Shown here: positions 1 to 6,434 of the stretch, in pieces | How positions within the stretch are numbered: position 1 is the first letter of the stretch | Layout of the letters: every line of letters begins with the position of its first letter | Source of the DNA: J029 sp964482495 | GTDB lineage: Bacteria; Planctomycetota; UBA1135 | Direction: 5' to 3' | NCBI GenBank assembly: GCA_964482495.1 | Contig: CAYZXS010000069.1 | Location: 1-15,215 of the forward strand | Length of the DNA stretch: 15,215 nucleotides | The notes under the pieces: generated by a model | Databases searched by the model: none | The model's input: only the letters and a program-made list of their open reading frames with translations | Told to the model about the DNA's origin: nothing | Program-made: the position numbers and the translations under genes

Positions 1-8
1 GGCCGCGC

Positions 9-52
9 GGAAGTCGATGTCCGACGTCGAATATCAATCGATGTCTGACCCC
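9..52 (+). repeat. Interspersed repeat R1, single 44-nt unit
   Basis: A single copy of the 44-nt unit that recurs at R2-R5. It begins GGAAGTCGATGTC and ends ATCGATGTCTGACCCC. It holds an inner inverted repeat (TCGATGTC against GACGTCGA, one mismatch). The CCCC end points at the start of the following gene, 26 nt before its ATG. The inverted partner seen in R5 may lie upstream of the window: the preceding bases GCGCGG resemble the spacer edge in R5. It differs from the R5 units by one base (C for G in the centre of the inner palindrome). Confidence 0.9.
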
Positions 53-56
53 GTTG

Positions 57-62
57 TAGACT
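57..62 (+). promoter_or_regulatory. Putative -10 element (TAGACT) of the first secreted-protein gene
   Basis: TAGACT lies 16 nt before the ATG at 79 and only 4 nt after repeat R1. It fits the TAnnnT hexamers seen before several other genes here. No convincing -35 is visible, and any -35 would fall inside R1. There is no Shine-Dalgarno between it and the ATG. Confidence 0.35.
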
Positions 63-78
63 GGATTCGCCGTTTCCG

Positions 79-1173
79 ATGCGATTCCGTCTCCTCCTCT
101 GCTCCCTCGTCCTCTTGGCGCTGGCCCCGAGCCTCGCTGCCCAATCCATTTTGCGCAGCTTCGACCCGGGCCTGCCCGACGCCGAGGGGGTGGCCTACGA
201 CCATGACGCCGGCTGGGTCGTCGCCGTCGACGTCCGCTCGGGGCTGCTGTGCCGCTACGGCCGCAACGGCGTCCTCGACGGCGCCTTCCTGCTCGACGGC
301 CTCTGGCCCGGCGTGCCCCTCCAGCCGGTCGCCTGCGCCGCCGATCCGATCAGCCACGACCTCTGGATCGCCGACGCCCGCGGCTGGATCGTGCGCCGCG
401 ATTCGACCGGCAAGGGAGCCTGGGGGGGGTGGCCCACCGCTCCCGCCGTCGGCATCATCGGCGACATCGCCTTGGATCCCGCCAAGGGCACGATCTGGGT
501 CTCCGACCTCATGCCGCCCCTCATCGGCCAGGCTCAAATCGTCGAGTTCGACCTGCAGGGGAACCTGCTGCAGGTGATGCCGCTCTTCGGCCTGCCCAGC
601 GTTCAGCCCGTGGAGGGGCTCGCCTGGCACGCCGCCACCGGCAACTTCTTCGTGAGCTACACCAGCGTCTGGGGGGAGCGGCTGGCCCAGTTCAGCGGCG
701 GCGGCACCTACCTCGCCCAATGGGACCTCGGCGCGATCGGCGTCCACGGCCGCAGCCTGGCGTGCGACGAGCTCGCCGGCCGGCTGTTCGTGCTCGACGG
801 CCCCGGCGGCCGAGTCCGCGAGCTGGAAGGCGTGCTGCCGCCGCTGACGACGACGGTCGACCTCGAGGGCTTGGTGTCCGGCGGCACCGCCACCATCCGG
901 GTCAGCGGTGCAACCCCCGGAGGGCCGGTCAGGCTCGCCTATTCGCTGGCCGGGCCGGGCAGGACCACGGTGGCCGCCGGGAGCTGCGGAACGCTCGTCG
1001 CGCTCTTGAAGCCGGGGAGCTGGACCGCGCTCCCGGTCCTGATCGCCGACGTCCACGGGGACGCGGCGATGTCCGTCCCCATTCCGCCGGGCACCTCCCT
1101 CCTTCCGATCCGCCTCCAGGCCCTCGACGTCGCCAGCTGCACCCTCTCCGGCCTCTGCTTCAACCGGCTCTGA
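79..1173 (+). CDS. Secreted beta-propeller-like hypothetical protein
   Basis: A 364-residue protein with a clear signal peptide (MRFRLLLCSLVLLALAPSLA, cleavage likely after AAQ around residue 22), so it is exported. Residues about 25-250 contain repeated blade-like segments: EGVAYDHDAGWVVAVD, DPISHDLWIADARG, GDIALDPAKGTIWVSD, EGLAWHAATGNFFVSY and LACDELAGRLFVLD. This spacing of a hydrophobic strand, Asp/Gly turn and aromatic is typical of SMP-30/NHL/YncE-like propellers. Residues about 255-364 look like a separate beta-rich C-terminal domain (SGGTATIRVSGATPGGPVRL, then LLPIRLQALDVASCTLS), a layout common in secreted planctomycete-type proteins. No catalytic residues can be assigned and the function is unknown. 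The ATG at 79 is chosen because it gives the signal peptide. Flanked by repeats R1 and R2. Confidence 0.85.
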   Translation: MRFRLLLCSLVLLALAPSLAAQSILRSFDPGLPDAEGVAYDHDAGWVVAVDVRSGLLCRYGRNGVLDGAFLLDGLWPGVPLQPVACAADPISHDLWIADARGWIVRRDSTGKGAWGGWPTAPAVGIIGDIALDPAKGTIWVSDLMPPLIGQAQIVEFDLQGNLLQVMPLFGLPSVQPVEGLAWHAATGNFFVSYTSVWGERLAQFSGGGTYLAQWDLGAIGVHGRSLACDELAGRLFVLDGPGGRVRELEGVLPPLTTTVDLEGLVSGGTATIRVSGATPGGPVRLAYSLAGPGRTTVAAGSCGTLVALLKPGSWTALPVLIADVHGDAAMSVPIPPGTSLLPIRLQALDVASCTLSGLCFNRL

Positions 1174-1200
1174 GCCGTCCCACGGGCTGTTCCACGAAAC

Positions 1201-1261
1201 GGGGTCAGACATCGATTGAAAGTCGATGTCGGACATCGATTATCAATCGATGTCTGACCCC
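1201..1261. repeat. Interspersed repeat R2, 61-nt nested palindrome
   Basis: Perfect 19-nt outer arms (GGGGTCAGACATCGATTGA, 1201-1219, against its reverse complement at 1243-1261) enclose a second perfect palindrome, TCGATGTC-G-GACATCGA (1222-1238). It equals the 44-nt unit (1218-1261) plus a 17-nt inverted copy of its outer end. It lies between two + strand genes, 27 nt after the upstream stop and 76 nt before the next ATG, so its transcript could fold into a strong hairpin. The remaining intergenic sequence (1262-1337) shows no clear feature. Confidence 0.95.
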
Positions 1262-1337
1262 ATTCCTGGCCCATCCGCCGGCCTCAGCGCTTTCGGTTAC
1301 GGTGGGAAGGCCCCCGCCGGCTCTCTAACCGTCCATC

Positions 1338-2849
1338 ATGCGCCCTCTTTTTTCTGCCCTTCTCCTCCTCACTCTTCCCGGCTCCGGCCTCATCGCTCAG
1401 GTCGTGGGCGGGGCCGATGAGACCCTCTGGACTACCCCCGTCGGTTCGGGCGGTGACGGGGGCCTGCTCGCCTCCGACTTCAACGGCGACGGCTTCCTCG
1501 ATCTCGCGATCGTGAACACCGCCTACCTGAACGCCATCGATGGCCGCACGGGGAGCCCGCTCTGGAGCTCCTTCAGCTTCGACTACGACGCGATCGAGGT
1601 CGGCCCGGACTTCGACGGCGACGGGATCCTCGAGGTGATGGTCTTCGAGGTCGCGAGCACCGTCTCGAGCCACAAGACCATCGGCAAGCTCTTGTCCGGC
1701 CGAACCGGCGATCTCCTGCGGAGGGTGGTGATCCAGACCCTCCCCTTCATGGGCCACGTGCATTCTTGCGCCGCCGCCGGTGACCTGGACCAGGATGGCT
1801 GGATCGACTTCCGCTATGCCATCGACGAGACCGTCTACACCTGGTCGCTCGGGACCAACACGATCCTCCACTCCGAGACCTTCTCGTTCTACCCCTCCAT
1901 CTTCCCGTTGGGGGACCTCGACGGCGACTCGCTCCCGGAGTACGGCGTTCGGGCGCGCGGTGGCTCGGGGCCGGTCCTGATCCACGCGGGCGCCAACCAG
2001 CAGCTGCTGCGCACGCACGACCCGTTGAGCCTCGGCCACTCCATCGAGGGCGTGCCTTCGCCGACGCCGGACCTGGACGGGGACGGAATCGAGGATTACC
2101 TGCTGTGCGGCTCCAGCCACGTGCTGGGGATCTCCGGGGCCGCCGGGACCGTCCTTTGGACCTTCCAGCCGGCCTCCGGGCAACCGCCGGTGGGGCGGAA
2201 CACGACCGCTCACGTCGACATGAACGCCGATGGTGTCGCGGATGTCCTCGCGAGCCATGGGCCTATCGCGACCACGGGCGGGGCGGTCGCTGGTCTCTCT
2301 GGAGCGAACGGCGAGATGCTCTGGCACGCGGAGGGCCGGGAGCACGGATACGGCGAGGGCATGGTCAGCCTCTCCGACCTGAACCAGGACGGGGTGGCCG
2401 AGTTCGCCGCGAGTTACTACTACAACGGCGGGCCATACAAGGTGGAGGCCCGCAGCTTCTTGCCCTGCCTGTTCGGCGGCGCCCCAGCGGTCTCCTCCAG
2501 CGCTGGCGGGCAGGTCGCTCTGGAGCTGCACTTCCCGTCGGACCAGGCGGGCCTGAGCTACCGGGTGCTCGCTTCGGCAGCCGGGACCGGCCCCTTCCAG
2601 CCTGGCCGCGTCGCGATCCCGTTGACCCCCGACGCTCTGTTCCGGTTGACGGTGCGCGGCGCCGTGAGCGAGATCAGCAACGCCGTCGGCCAGCTCGACG
2701 GCTTGGCGCGCGCCAGCTCCGCCCTCGACTTGGTCCCGGGTGGCGGCGCCGCCTTCGTCGGCCGGACGATCTCCTTTGCCGCCGTGAGCCACGGCAGCAA
2801 CTCCCTGCGCTCCGCCTCTGTCGCGGTGTCGGTGCGCATCGAAGTCTGA
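1338..2849 (+). CDS. Secreted FG-GAP/VCBS-type repeat protein
   Basis: A 503-residue protein with a signal peptide (MRPLFSALLLLTLPGSGLIA, cleavage near AQ-VV). It carries seven Asp-rich calcium-loop motifs of the FG-GAP/integrin-alpha type: DFNGDGFLD (47-55), DFDGDGILE (91-99), DLDQDGWID (149-157), DLDGDSLPE (193-201), DLDGDGIED (245-253), DMNADGVAD (294-302) and DLNQDGVAE (347-355). The spacing of about 44-53 residues suits a seven-bladed integrin-like propeller. Phrases such as AIDGRTGSPLW and GISGAAGTVLWTF between the loops resemble PQQ/outer-membrane-assembly style blades. Residues about 383-503 form a distinct beta-rich C-terminal domain (VALELHFPSDQAGLSYRVLA; PLTPDALF; VGRTISFAAV). Likely extracellular and Ca2+-stabilised; adhesion or ligand binding is plausible, but no enzyme signature is seen. 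No Shine-Dalgarno before the ATG. Confidence 0.88.
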   Translation: MRPLFSALLLLTLPGSGLIAQVVGGADETLWTTPVGSGGDGGLLASDFNGDGFLDLAIVNTAYLNAIDGRTGSPLWSSFSFDYDAIEVGPDFDGDGILEVMVFEVASTVSSHKTIGKLLSGRTGDLLRRVVIQTLPFMGHVHSCAAAGDLDQDGWIDFRYAIDETVYTWSLGTNTILHSETFSFYPSIFPLGDLDGDSLPEYGVRARGGSGPVLIHAGANQQLLRTHDPLSLGHSIEGVPSPTPDLDGDGIEDYLLCGSSHVLGISGAAGTVLWTFQPASGQPPVGRNTTAHVDMNADGVADVLASHGPIATTGGAVAGLSGANGEMLWHAEGREHGYGEGMVSLSDLNQDGVAEFAASYYYNGGPYKVEARSFLPCLFGGAPAVSSSAGGQVALELHFPSDQAGLSYRVLASAAGTGPFQPGRVAIPLTPDALFRLTVRGAVSEISNAVGQLDGLARASSALDLVPGGGAAFVGRTISFAAVSHGSNSLRSASVAVSVRIEV

Positions 2850-2928
2850 GGGGTTTCCTGGGGCCGGCACGGCCTGGTCGGGGCGATCCGATGGGAGCCG
2901 GAGGCGGATTCTGGGCCCTGGCCAGCGT

Positions 2929-2972
2929 GGAAGTCGATGTCGGACATCGAATATCAACCGATGTCTGACCCC
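2929..2972 (+). repeat. Interspersed repeat R3, single 44-nt unit
   Basis: A 44-nt unit in the same orientation as R1. It has the perfect inner palindrome TCGATGTC-G-GACATCGA and one substitution (AACCGATG instead of AATCGATG) in the outer part. The CCCC end faces rlmN and stops 25 nt before its ATG. The GGAAG end lies 79 nt after the stop of the FG-GAP gene. No inverted partner is visible on the left side. Confidence 0.92.
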
Positions 2973-2982
2973 GTTCCGGGCC

Positions 2983-2988
2983 TACGAT
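2983..2988 (+). promoter_or_regulatory. Putative -10 element (TACGAT) of rlmN
   Basis: TACGAT ends 9 nt before the ATG at 2998. The surrounding CCTACGATGGCGGATTC matches the sequence upstream of the DUF481 gene (GCTACGATGGCGGCTTC) at 15 of 17 positions, which supports a shared core promoter. A -35 would fall within repeat R3. The leader would be a few nt at most. Confidence 0.4.
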
Positions 2989-2997
2989 GGCGGATTC

Positions 2998-4029
2998 ATG
3001 CTGTCCATCCGCACCCCGTTCCTGGCCCTGTCGCTGGCCGAGGCCGAAGCCCTGCTCGAGCAGTGCGGGGCCTCGCCGCGGCACGCGGCGCGGCTGCGGC
3101 GGCGGATCCTGGCCGGAGGCGATCCGGCGGACGACCCGCACGCGGGCTTCCAGCTGCCGAGGTCGGCCCGCGCGGCGCTCGAGGAGCGGGTGGCCTGGCT
3201 GTCCTTGCGCAGCGAGCAGCGATTGGCGGCCGGCGACGGCTCTGAGAAGCACTTGCTGCGGCTGGCCGACGGCGAGGCCGTCGAGGCGGTGCGGCTGCCC
3301 GGCGCCGCCACCGGCTCGGCTTGCCTGAGCAGCCAGGTCGGCTGCGCCGTCGCTTGCCGCTTCTGCGCCTCGGGGCTCGACGGCGTGCGCCGCAACCTGG
3401 CGACCCACGAGATCCTGGAGCAGGTGGCGCTCCTGCGCCGCCACGGGCCGGTCAACCGCCTGGTCTTCATGGGCGCCGGTGAACCCAGCCATAACCTGCG
3501 GGCCATCGCCGAGGCCCTGCCGGTCCTGCGCGACGAGGCCGAGCTCGGACCGCGCTACGTCCTGGTCAGCACCATCGGGCCGGCGGCTGCCATCGACCGC
3601 TTGGCGGCCGTCGGCCTGAAGTTCACCCTGGCGCTCAGCCTGCACGCGCTGGACCGCGAGCTGCGTGGCGAACTGATCCCGACCCAACGCGACGTCGATC
3701 CGCTCAGCCTGCTCGACGCCGCCGACCGGTTCCGCGCCACCACCGGCCGCAGCTATCAGGTCGAGTACGTGCTGTTGGGCGGCGTCAACGACGGCCGCGC
3801 CGACGCCCGCGAGCTGGCCCGCGCTCTCCGCGGCCGCCGCGGCCACGTCAGCCTGATCGCCTGGAACCCCGTCCCCGGCATGCCCTTCGAGCGCCCCAGC
3901 CAGGCCGCGATTCGCGCCTTCCTCGAGGTCCTGCACGAGGAGGGCACCAGCGTCACCCTGCGCAAGACCGTCGGCGAGGAAGCCACCGCCGCTTGCGGCC
4001 AGCTAAGAACGGGGTCAGACATCGATTGA
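2998..4029 (+). CDS. rlmN: RlmN-family radical SAM rRNA/tRNA adenine C2-methyltransferase
   Basis: A 343-residue protein of the RlmN/Cfr family, which methylates C2 of A2503 in 23S rRNA and A37 of some tRNAs, using SAM, a [4Fe-4S] cluster and two cysteines. The cluster motif is CAVACRFC (Cys116, Cys120, Cys123) within SSQVGCAVACRFCASG. The family's two catalytic cysteines correspond to Cys109 (ACLSSQ, seven residues before Cys116 as in E. coli RlmN) and Cys333 (AACGQL). Other family segments are LVFMGAGEP (usually GMGEP), LALSLHA, VEYVLLGGVND and WNPVPGMPFERP. The N-terminal helical domain is short. The last five residues (GSDID) and the TGA come from repeat R4, so the protein stops about ten residues after Cys333, shorter than many relatives. 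The 3' 274 nt are antisense to the read-through part of the next gene. A divergent RlmN paralogue is possible. Confidence 0.9.
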   Translation: MLSIRTPFLALSLAEAEALLEQCGASPRHAARLRRRILAGGDPADDPHAGFQLPRSARAALEERVAWLSLRSEQRLAAGDGSEKHLLRLADGEAVEAVRLPGAATGSACLSSQVGCAVACRFCASGLDGVRRNLATHEILEQVALLRRHGPVNRLVFMGAGEPSHNLRAIAEALPVLRDEAELGPRYVLVSTIGPAAAIDRLAAVGLKFTLALSLHALDRELRGELIPTQRDVDPLSLLDAADRFRATTGRSYQVEYVLLGGVNDGRADARELARALRGRRGHVSLIAWNPVPGMPFERPSQAAIRAFLEVLHEEGTSVTLRKTVGEEATAACGQLRTGSDID

Positions 4030-6293
4030 TAATCGACGTCCGACATCGACTTCCAATCGATGTCTGACCCCGTTTCTTCCATGAGAGCCTCCAGGGCGGC
4101 CTCGGCGGCGGCTGACCGGCTAGCGGGGAAGCGGGCATGGAGGATCCGTTCACCGCGGCCCGTGGGGAAGGGGAGCTGGCGGTCGACCCAGCCTGGAGGA
4201 GCGGAACGAGGGGCGCCCGTCGGCCGGATCTGCGCCACGGTCTCCGTAGCGGGATGGACGAGGACCAGCGTGGCCTCGGCCAACCAGGCGCTTCCGGGGC
4301 CCTCGATCGGACTGGGGCACAGCTTCCAGCCAGCCTGCGGCCGAAGCACAAAGTCCGTCGCCGTGTCGAAGTAGGTCCCGTCAGCGATCCGGAATCCTGG
4401 GCCTTGTCGGTCGGCCAGCGATGGGAGCCTCGGCATCCCTTCCTTGGCGCCGATTCCGGAATGATGGGGGCGGAATAGGGCGTGGAATTCCGCTCGGGCG
4501 GCCGCCAGGTCTCGTGCGAGCAACCGCGCCTGCTCGACCGTCCAGAGGTCCTTCGTCTTTCGCAGCCAGAGTTGCTGGAAGTAGGTTTGGTCGTCGGAGC
4601 CAGCCGGCCCGCGCGATCTCAACTGCCAGACTTGCCGTCCCTCCAGCACCGATGTTCGCTGGTCGAGGACCTCTACGCCTTCGGGGTCGAGGTACCCAGC
4701 AAGCCGCTCGAGCAGCGCGAAGGGACCTTCTTCGGCGGGCGGAAGCGCCAGTCCGAGGAGGAGTTCGCCGGCATCCCGGCTCATCGCCACACGGGCTCGC
4801 GGGTCGTGGAGATCGGCTTCCTCGGGGCTCAGGCCACGCCAGCCAGGAGAGCCGTAGAAATCGAGGAAGAGTGAGATGCCAGTGTCGCCATCCCGGACGC
4901 CGCCCCTGCGGAACTCGAAGCCGGGAGGCGCCGGAGCCTCCGGCTCCTCCAGCCGCTCCGGGTGCAAGGCCTCGAGCGCCTCCGACCAAACGAGCGCCGT
5001 CTCAGTCGTCCAGTCTTCGACCGGCTGCCATGCTTCCGCCGTCAGCTCCGCAACGCCCGGCTGCGCGACTACGCTCGCCCGCCACAGGCTCAGCTCAGTC
5101 TCTGGGTTTTCCGTGCCGCGGCCTTCCAGTTCCCACTCCTGCGGGAATTCGCGGAGGCCCCAATGGACGCTGCACGTGCGGATGAGGAGCCTGAGCTCGA
5201 GGGCCCCCGTTGGGAGCTGTTCTGCCGTCCATGCCGGCGGGCCCACCTTCGCGCTGGACGGGCGCGGGCGGTAGTCGAGGACCCGCTCCCCGTCGGGGCC
5301 AAATACCCGCAAGAAACCGTCCACCGTGCCACCGTTCTCCCAGACCTCCAAGGCGACAGCCGGCAAGGGGAGGCTCAGCGAGGCGCGTGGGGCGGCCGCC
5401 AGCACGAGCTCGGATTCCCTGTCGATGGTCACGGTGGAAGGCAGCCGCTCCGTGGCGGAGCCGCCGAAGACCTGGTATTCGCCGCTCGGCAGCAGCGCCC
5501 AGCCACGCACGGGGTAGGAGAGGCCGCGCCGGCGCAGTTGGAGGGGCTCCGTCACGGGGGAGCCGTTTCCCATCACGAAGCGGCGCCAGCGGACGTCCGG
5601 CCGATGGAGGAGGTGTTCTCCGAAGTCGTCGGGGAAGCGGGCTGTAGTGGCCGGCCACCAGACGCCGTCGACGAAGGCGAGCACCTGGTACTCACCGTCC
5701 GGGAAGCCCCGTTGGCGCGTCGAACCGTCGAGATCTCCAAAACGAAGCGGGCCTCTGAGGGAGATCTGCTGGGTCCAGTCGCTCCGGCCGAGACTAGGGC
5801 CGCGGATCAGCTTGAGGGAGGCGTCACCGCTGCCGTCGGACCAACGGATCCGGTATGGCTTGACTCGGATTGGAAGCTGGTGCAGGCGACGTCGGTCCGG
5901 GAGCCATGTCTTCTTGCAATTCCGCCCACATCCGAGAGATGGTGAGTCGCCGTTGCGGCCGTCGTAGTGCCCGATCTGGGGGTCGATCCAGTTCCCTTCG
6001 AAGCGGTACTTTCCCTTCTCGTCGGTCAGCACCTCCTCTCGGTGCAAGATCGGGTCGCGGCAATCTTGGGCGCAGCTCACGGAGACCACCAGTCCCTTTA
6101 CCGGTTTCCCAGCGGCGTCGAGGACGAGACCGGAGAGGTGGTAAGGCTGCTGCCTGTGGGATCGGCGTTTGCCGCCGCGAATAACGCCCCCTGCTCCGCC
6201 ACCTCCGACCGCGACGCCGGGGCTAGGAGCGTGGCTCCACCGCGCGTCTTCCTGCGGAGCGAGAGCAGAGAGGAGAAGGAGGAGGGAGTACAT
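3756..6293 (-). CDS. Secreted protein with carboxypeptidase-regulatory-like domain; C-terminus reads through repeat R4
   Basis: An 845-codon frame starting at the ATG at 6293. A short hydrophobic N-terminus (MYSLLLLLSALAPQ) looks like a signal peptide. Residues about 51-100 (YHLSGLVLDAAGKPVKG, then LTDEKGKYRFEG) resemble a CarboxypepD_reg/transthyretin-like beta-sandwich. Residues about 100-420 are beta-rich with further strand patterns such as FPDGEYQVLAFVDG and LPSGEYQVFGG. Residues about 470-740 form an unrecognised domain. Codons 742-746 (GSDID) lie in R4; because R4 has TGG instead of TGA next, the frame continues KSMSDVDYQSMSDPV and then about 85 residues antisense to rlmN. The unique protein probably ended near residue 746, so the tail looks accidental. 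Function unknown. The start is 8 nt from repeat R5, so leader and promoter would come from the repeat. An annotator might trim or reject the 3' overlap. Confidence 0.72.
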   Translation of the reverse strand: MYSLLLLLSALAPQEDARWSHAPSPGVAVGGGGAGGVIRGGKRRSHRQQPYHLSGLVLDAAGKPVKGLVVSVSCAQDCRDPILHREEVLTDEKGKYRFEGNWIDPQIGHYDGRNGDSPSLGCGRNCKKTWLPDRRRLHQLPIRVKPYRIRWSDGSGDASLKLIRGPSLGRSDWTQQISLRGPLRFGDLDGSTRQRGFPDGEYQVLAFVDGVWWPATTARFPDDFGEHLLHRPDVRWRRFVMGNGSPVTEPLQLRRRGLSYPVRGWALLPSGEYQVFGGSATERLPSTVTIDRESELVLAAAPRASLSLPLPAVALEVWENGGTVDGFLRVFGPDGERVLDYRPRPSSAKVGPPAWTAEQLPTGALELRLLIRTCSVHWGLREFPQEWELEGRGTENPETELSLWRASVVAQPGVAELTAEAWQPVEDWTTETALVWSEALEALHPERLEEPEAPAPPGFEFRRGGVRDGDTGISLFLDFYGSPGWRGLSPEEADLHDPRARVAMSRDAGELLLGLALPPAEEGPFALLERLAGYLDPEGVEVLDQRTSVLEGRQVWQLRSRGPAGSDDQTYFQQLWLRKTKDLWTVEQARLLARDLAAARAEFHALFRPHHSGIGAKEGMPRLPSLADRQGPGFRIADGTYFDTATDFVLRPQAGWKLCPSPIEGPGSAWLAEATLVLVHPATETVAQIRPTGAPRSAPPGWVDRQLPFPTGRGERILHARFPASRSAAAEAALEALMEETGSDIDWKSMSDVDYQSMSDPVLSWPQAAVASSPTVLRRVTLVPSSCRTSRKARIAAWLGRSKGMPGTGFQAIRLTWPRRPRRARASSRASARPSLTPPNSTYST
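4011..4071. repeat. Interspersed repeat R4, 61-nt nested palindrome between convergent genes
   Basis: Same architecture as R2 but mostly in the opposite orientation: the 44-nt unit lies on the minus strand (4011-4054) and the 17-nt inverted extension at 4055-4071. The outer arms GGGGTCAGACATCGATT pair perfectly. The left end is in frame with rlmN and supplies GSDID-TGA. The right end is in frame with the minus-strand gene and encodes GSDID followed by TGG (plus-strand CCA at 4053-4055), so that frame stays open. It sits between converging genes, where a bidirectional 3' hairpin would be expected. It is flanked by AAC and GTT, extending the arms by three bases. Confidence 0.95.
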
Positions 6294-6301
6294 GTCAGAA
6301 A

Positions 6302-6434
6302 GGGGTCAGACATCGATTGATATTCGACGTCCGACATCGACTTCCGCCCTGCCGTCTGCCAGCGCGAAGCGCGCTGGCGGACGGCAGGGCGGAAGTCGAT
6401 GTCGGACGTCGAATATCAATCGATGTCTGACCCC
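6302..6434. repeat. Interspersed repeat R5, 133-nt near-perfect hairpin of two inverted 44-nt units
   Basis: Two identical 44-nt units in inverted orientation (6302-6345 and 6391-6434) flank a 45-nt spacer that is itself a hairpin (GCCCTGCCGTCTGCCAGCGC, loop AAG at 6367-6369). Overall there are 65-nt arms with one mismatch, a T/C difference that becomes a G-U pair in RNA on one strand. The left end lies 8 nt before the ATG of the minus-strand secreted protein. The right end lies inside accD and supplies its last codons and stop. Transcription from accD leftward would yield a 65-bp stem. Confidence 0.95.

Noticed and set aside
34..1236. 400-residue minus-strand frame opposite the first secreted protein
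   Set aside because: Low-complexity composition rich in Gly, Ala, Arg and Asp, starts inside repeat R2, and is antisense to a gene with a signal peptide and propeller pattern.
1284..2957. 557-residue minus-strand frame opposite the FG-GAP gene
   Set aside because: Composition of a GC-rich shadow frame; the opposite frame has seven Ca-loop motifs and a signal peptide.
2674..3936. 420-residue minus-strand frame opposite rlmN
   Set aside because: Antisense shadow; the plus strand encodes the intact radical SAM motif.
9..6434. CRISPR array
   Set aside because: The repeats are separated by whole genes (about 1-2.2 kb), vary in architecture and orientation, and no cas genes are present.
9..6434. 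Integron cassette array with attC sites
   Set aside because: Single gene plus palindrome units look cassette-like, but the ends do not match the attC core (RYYYAAC / GTTRRRY) at R1, R3 or R5, genes lie on both strands, and no integrase is seen.
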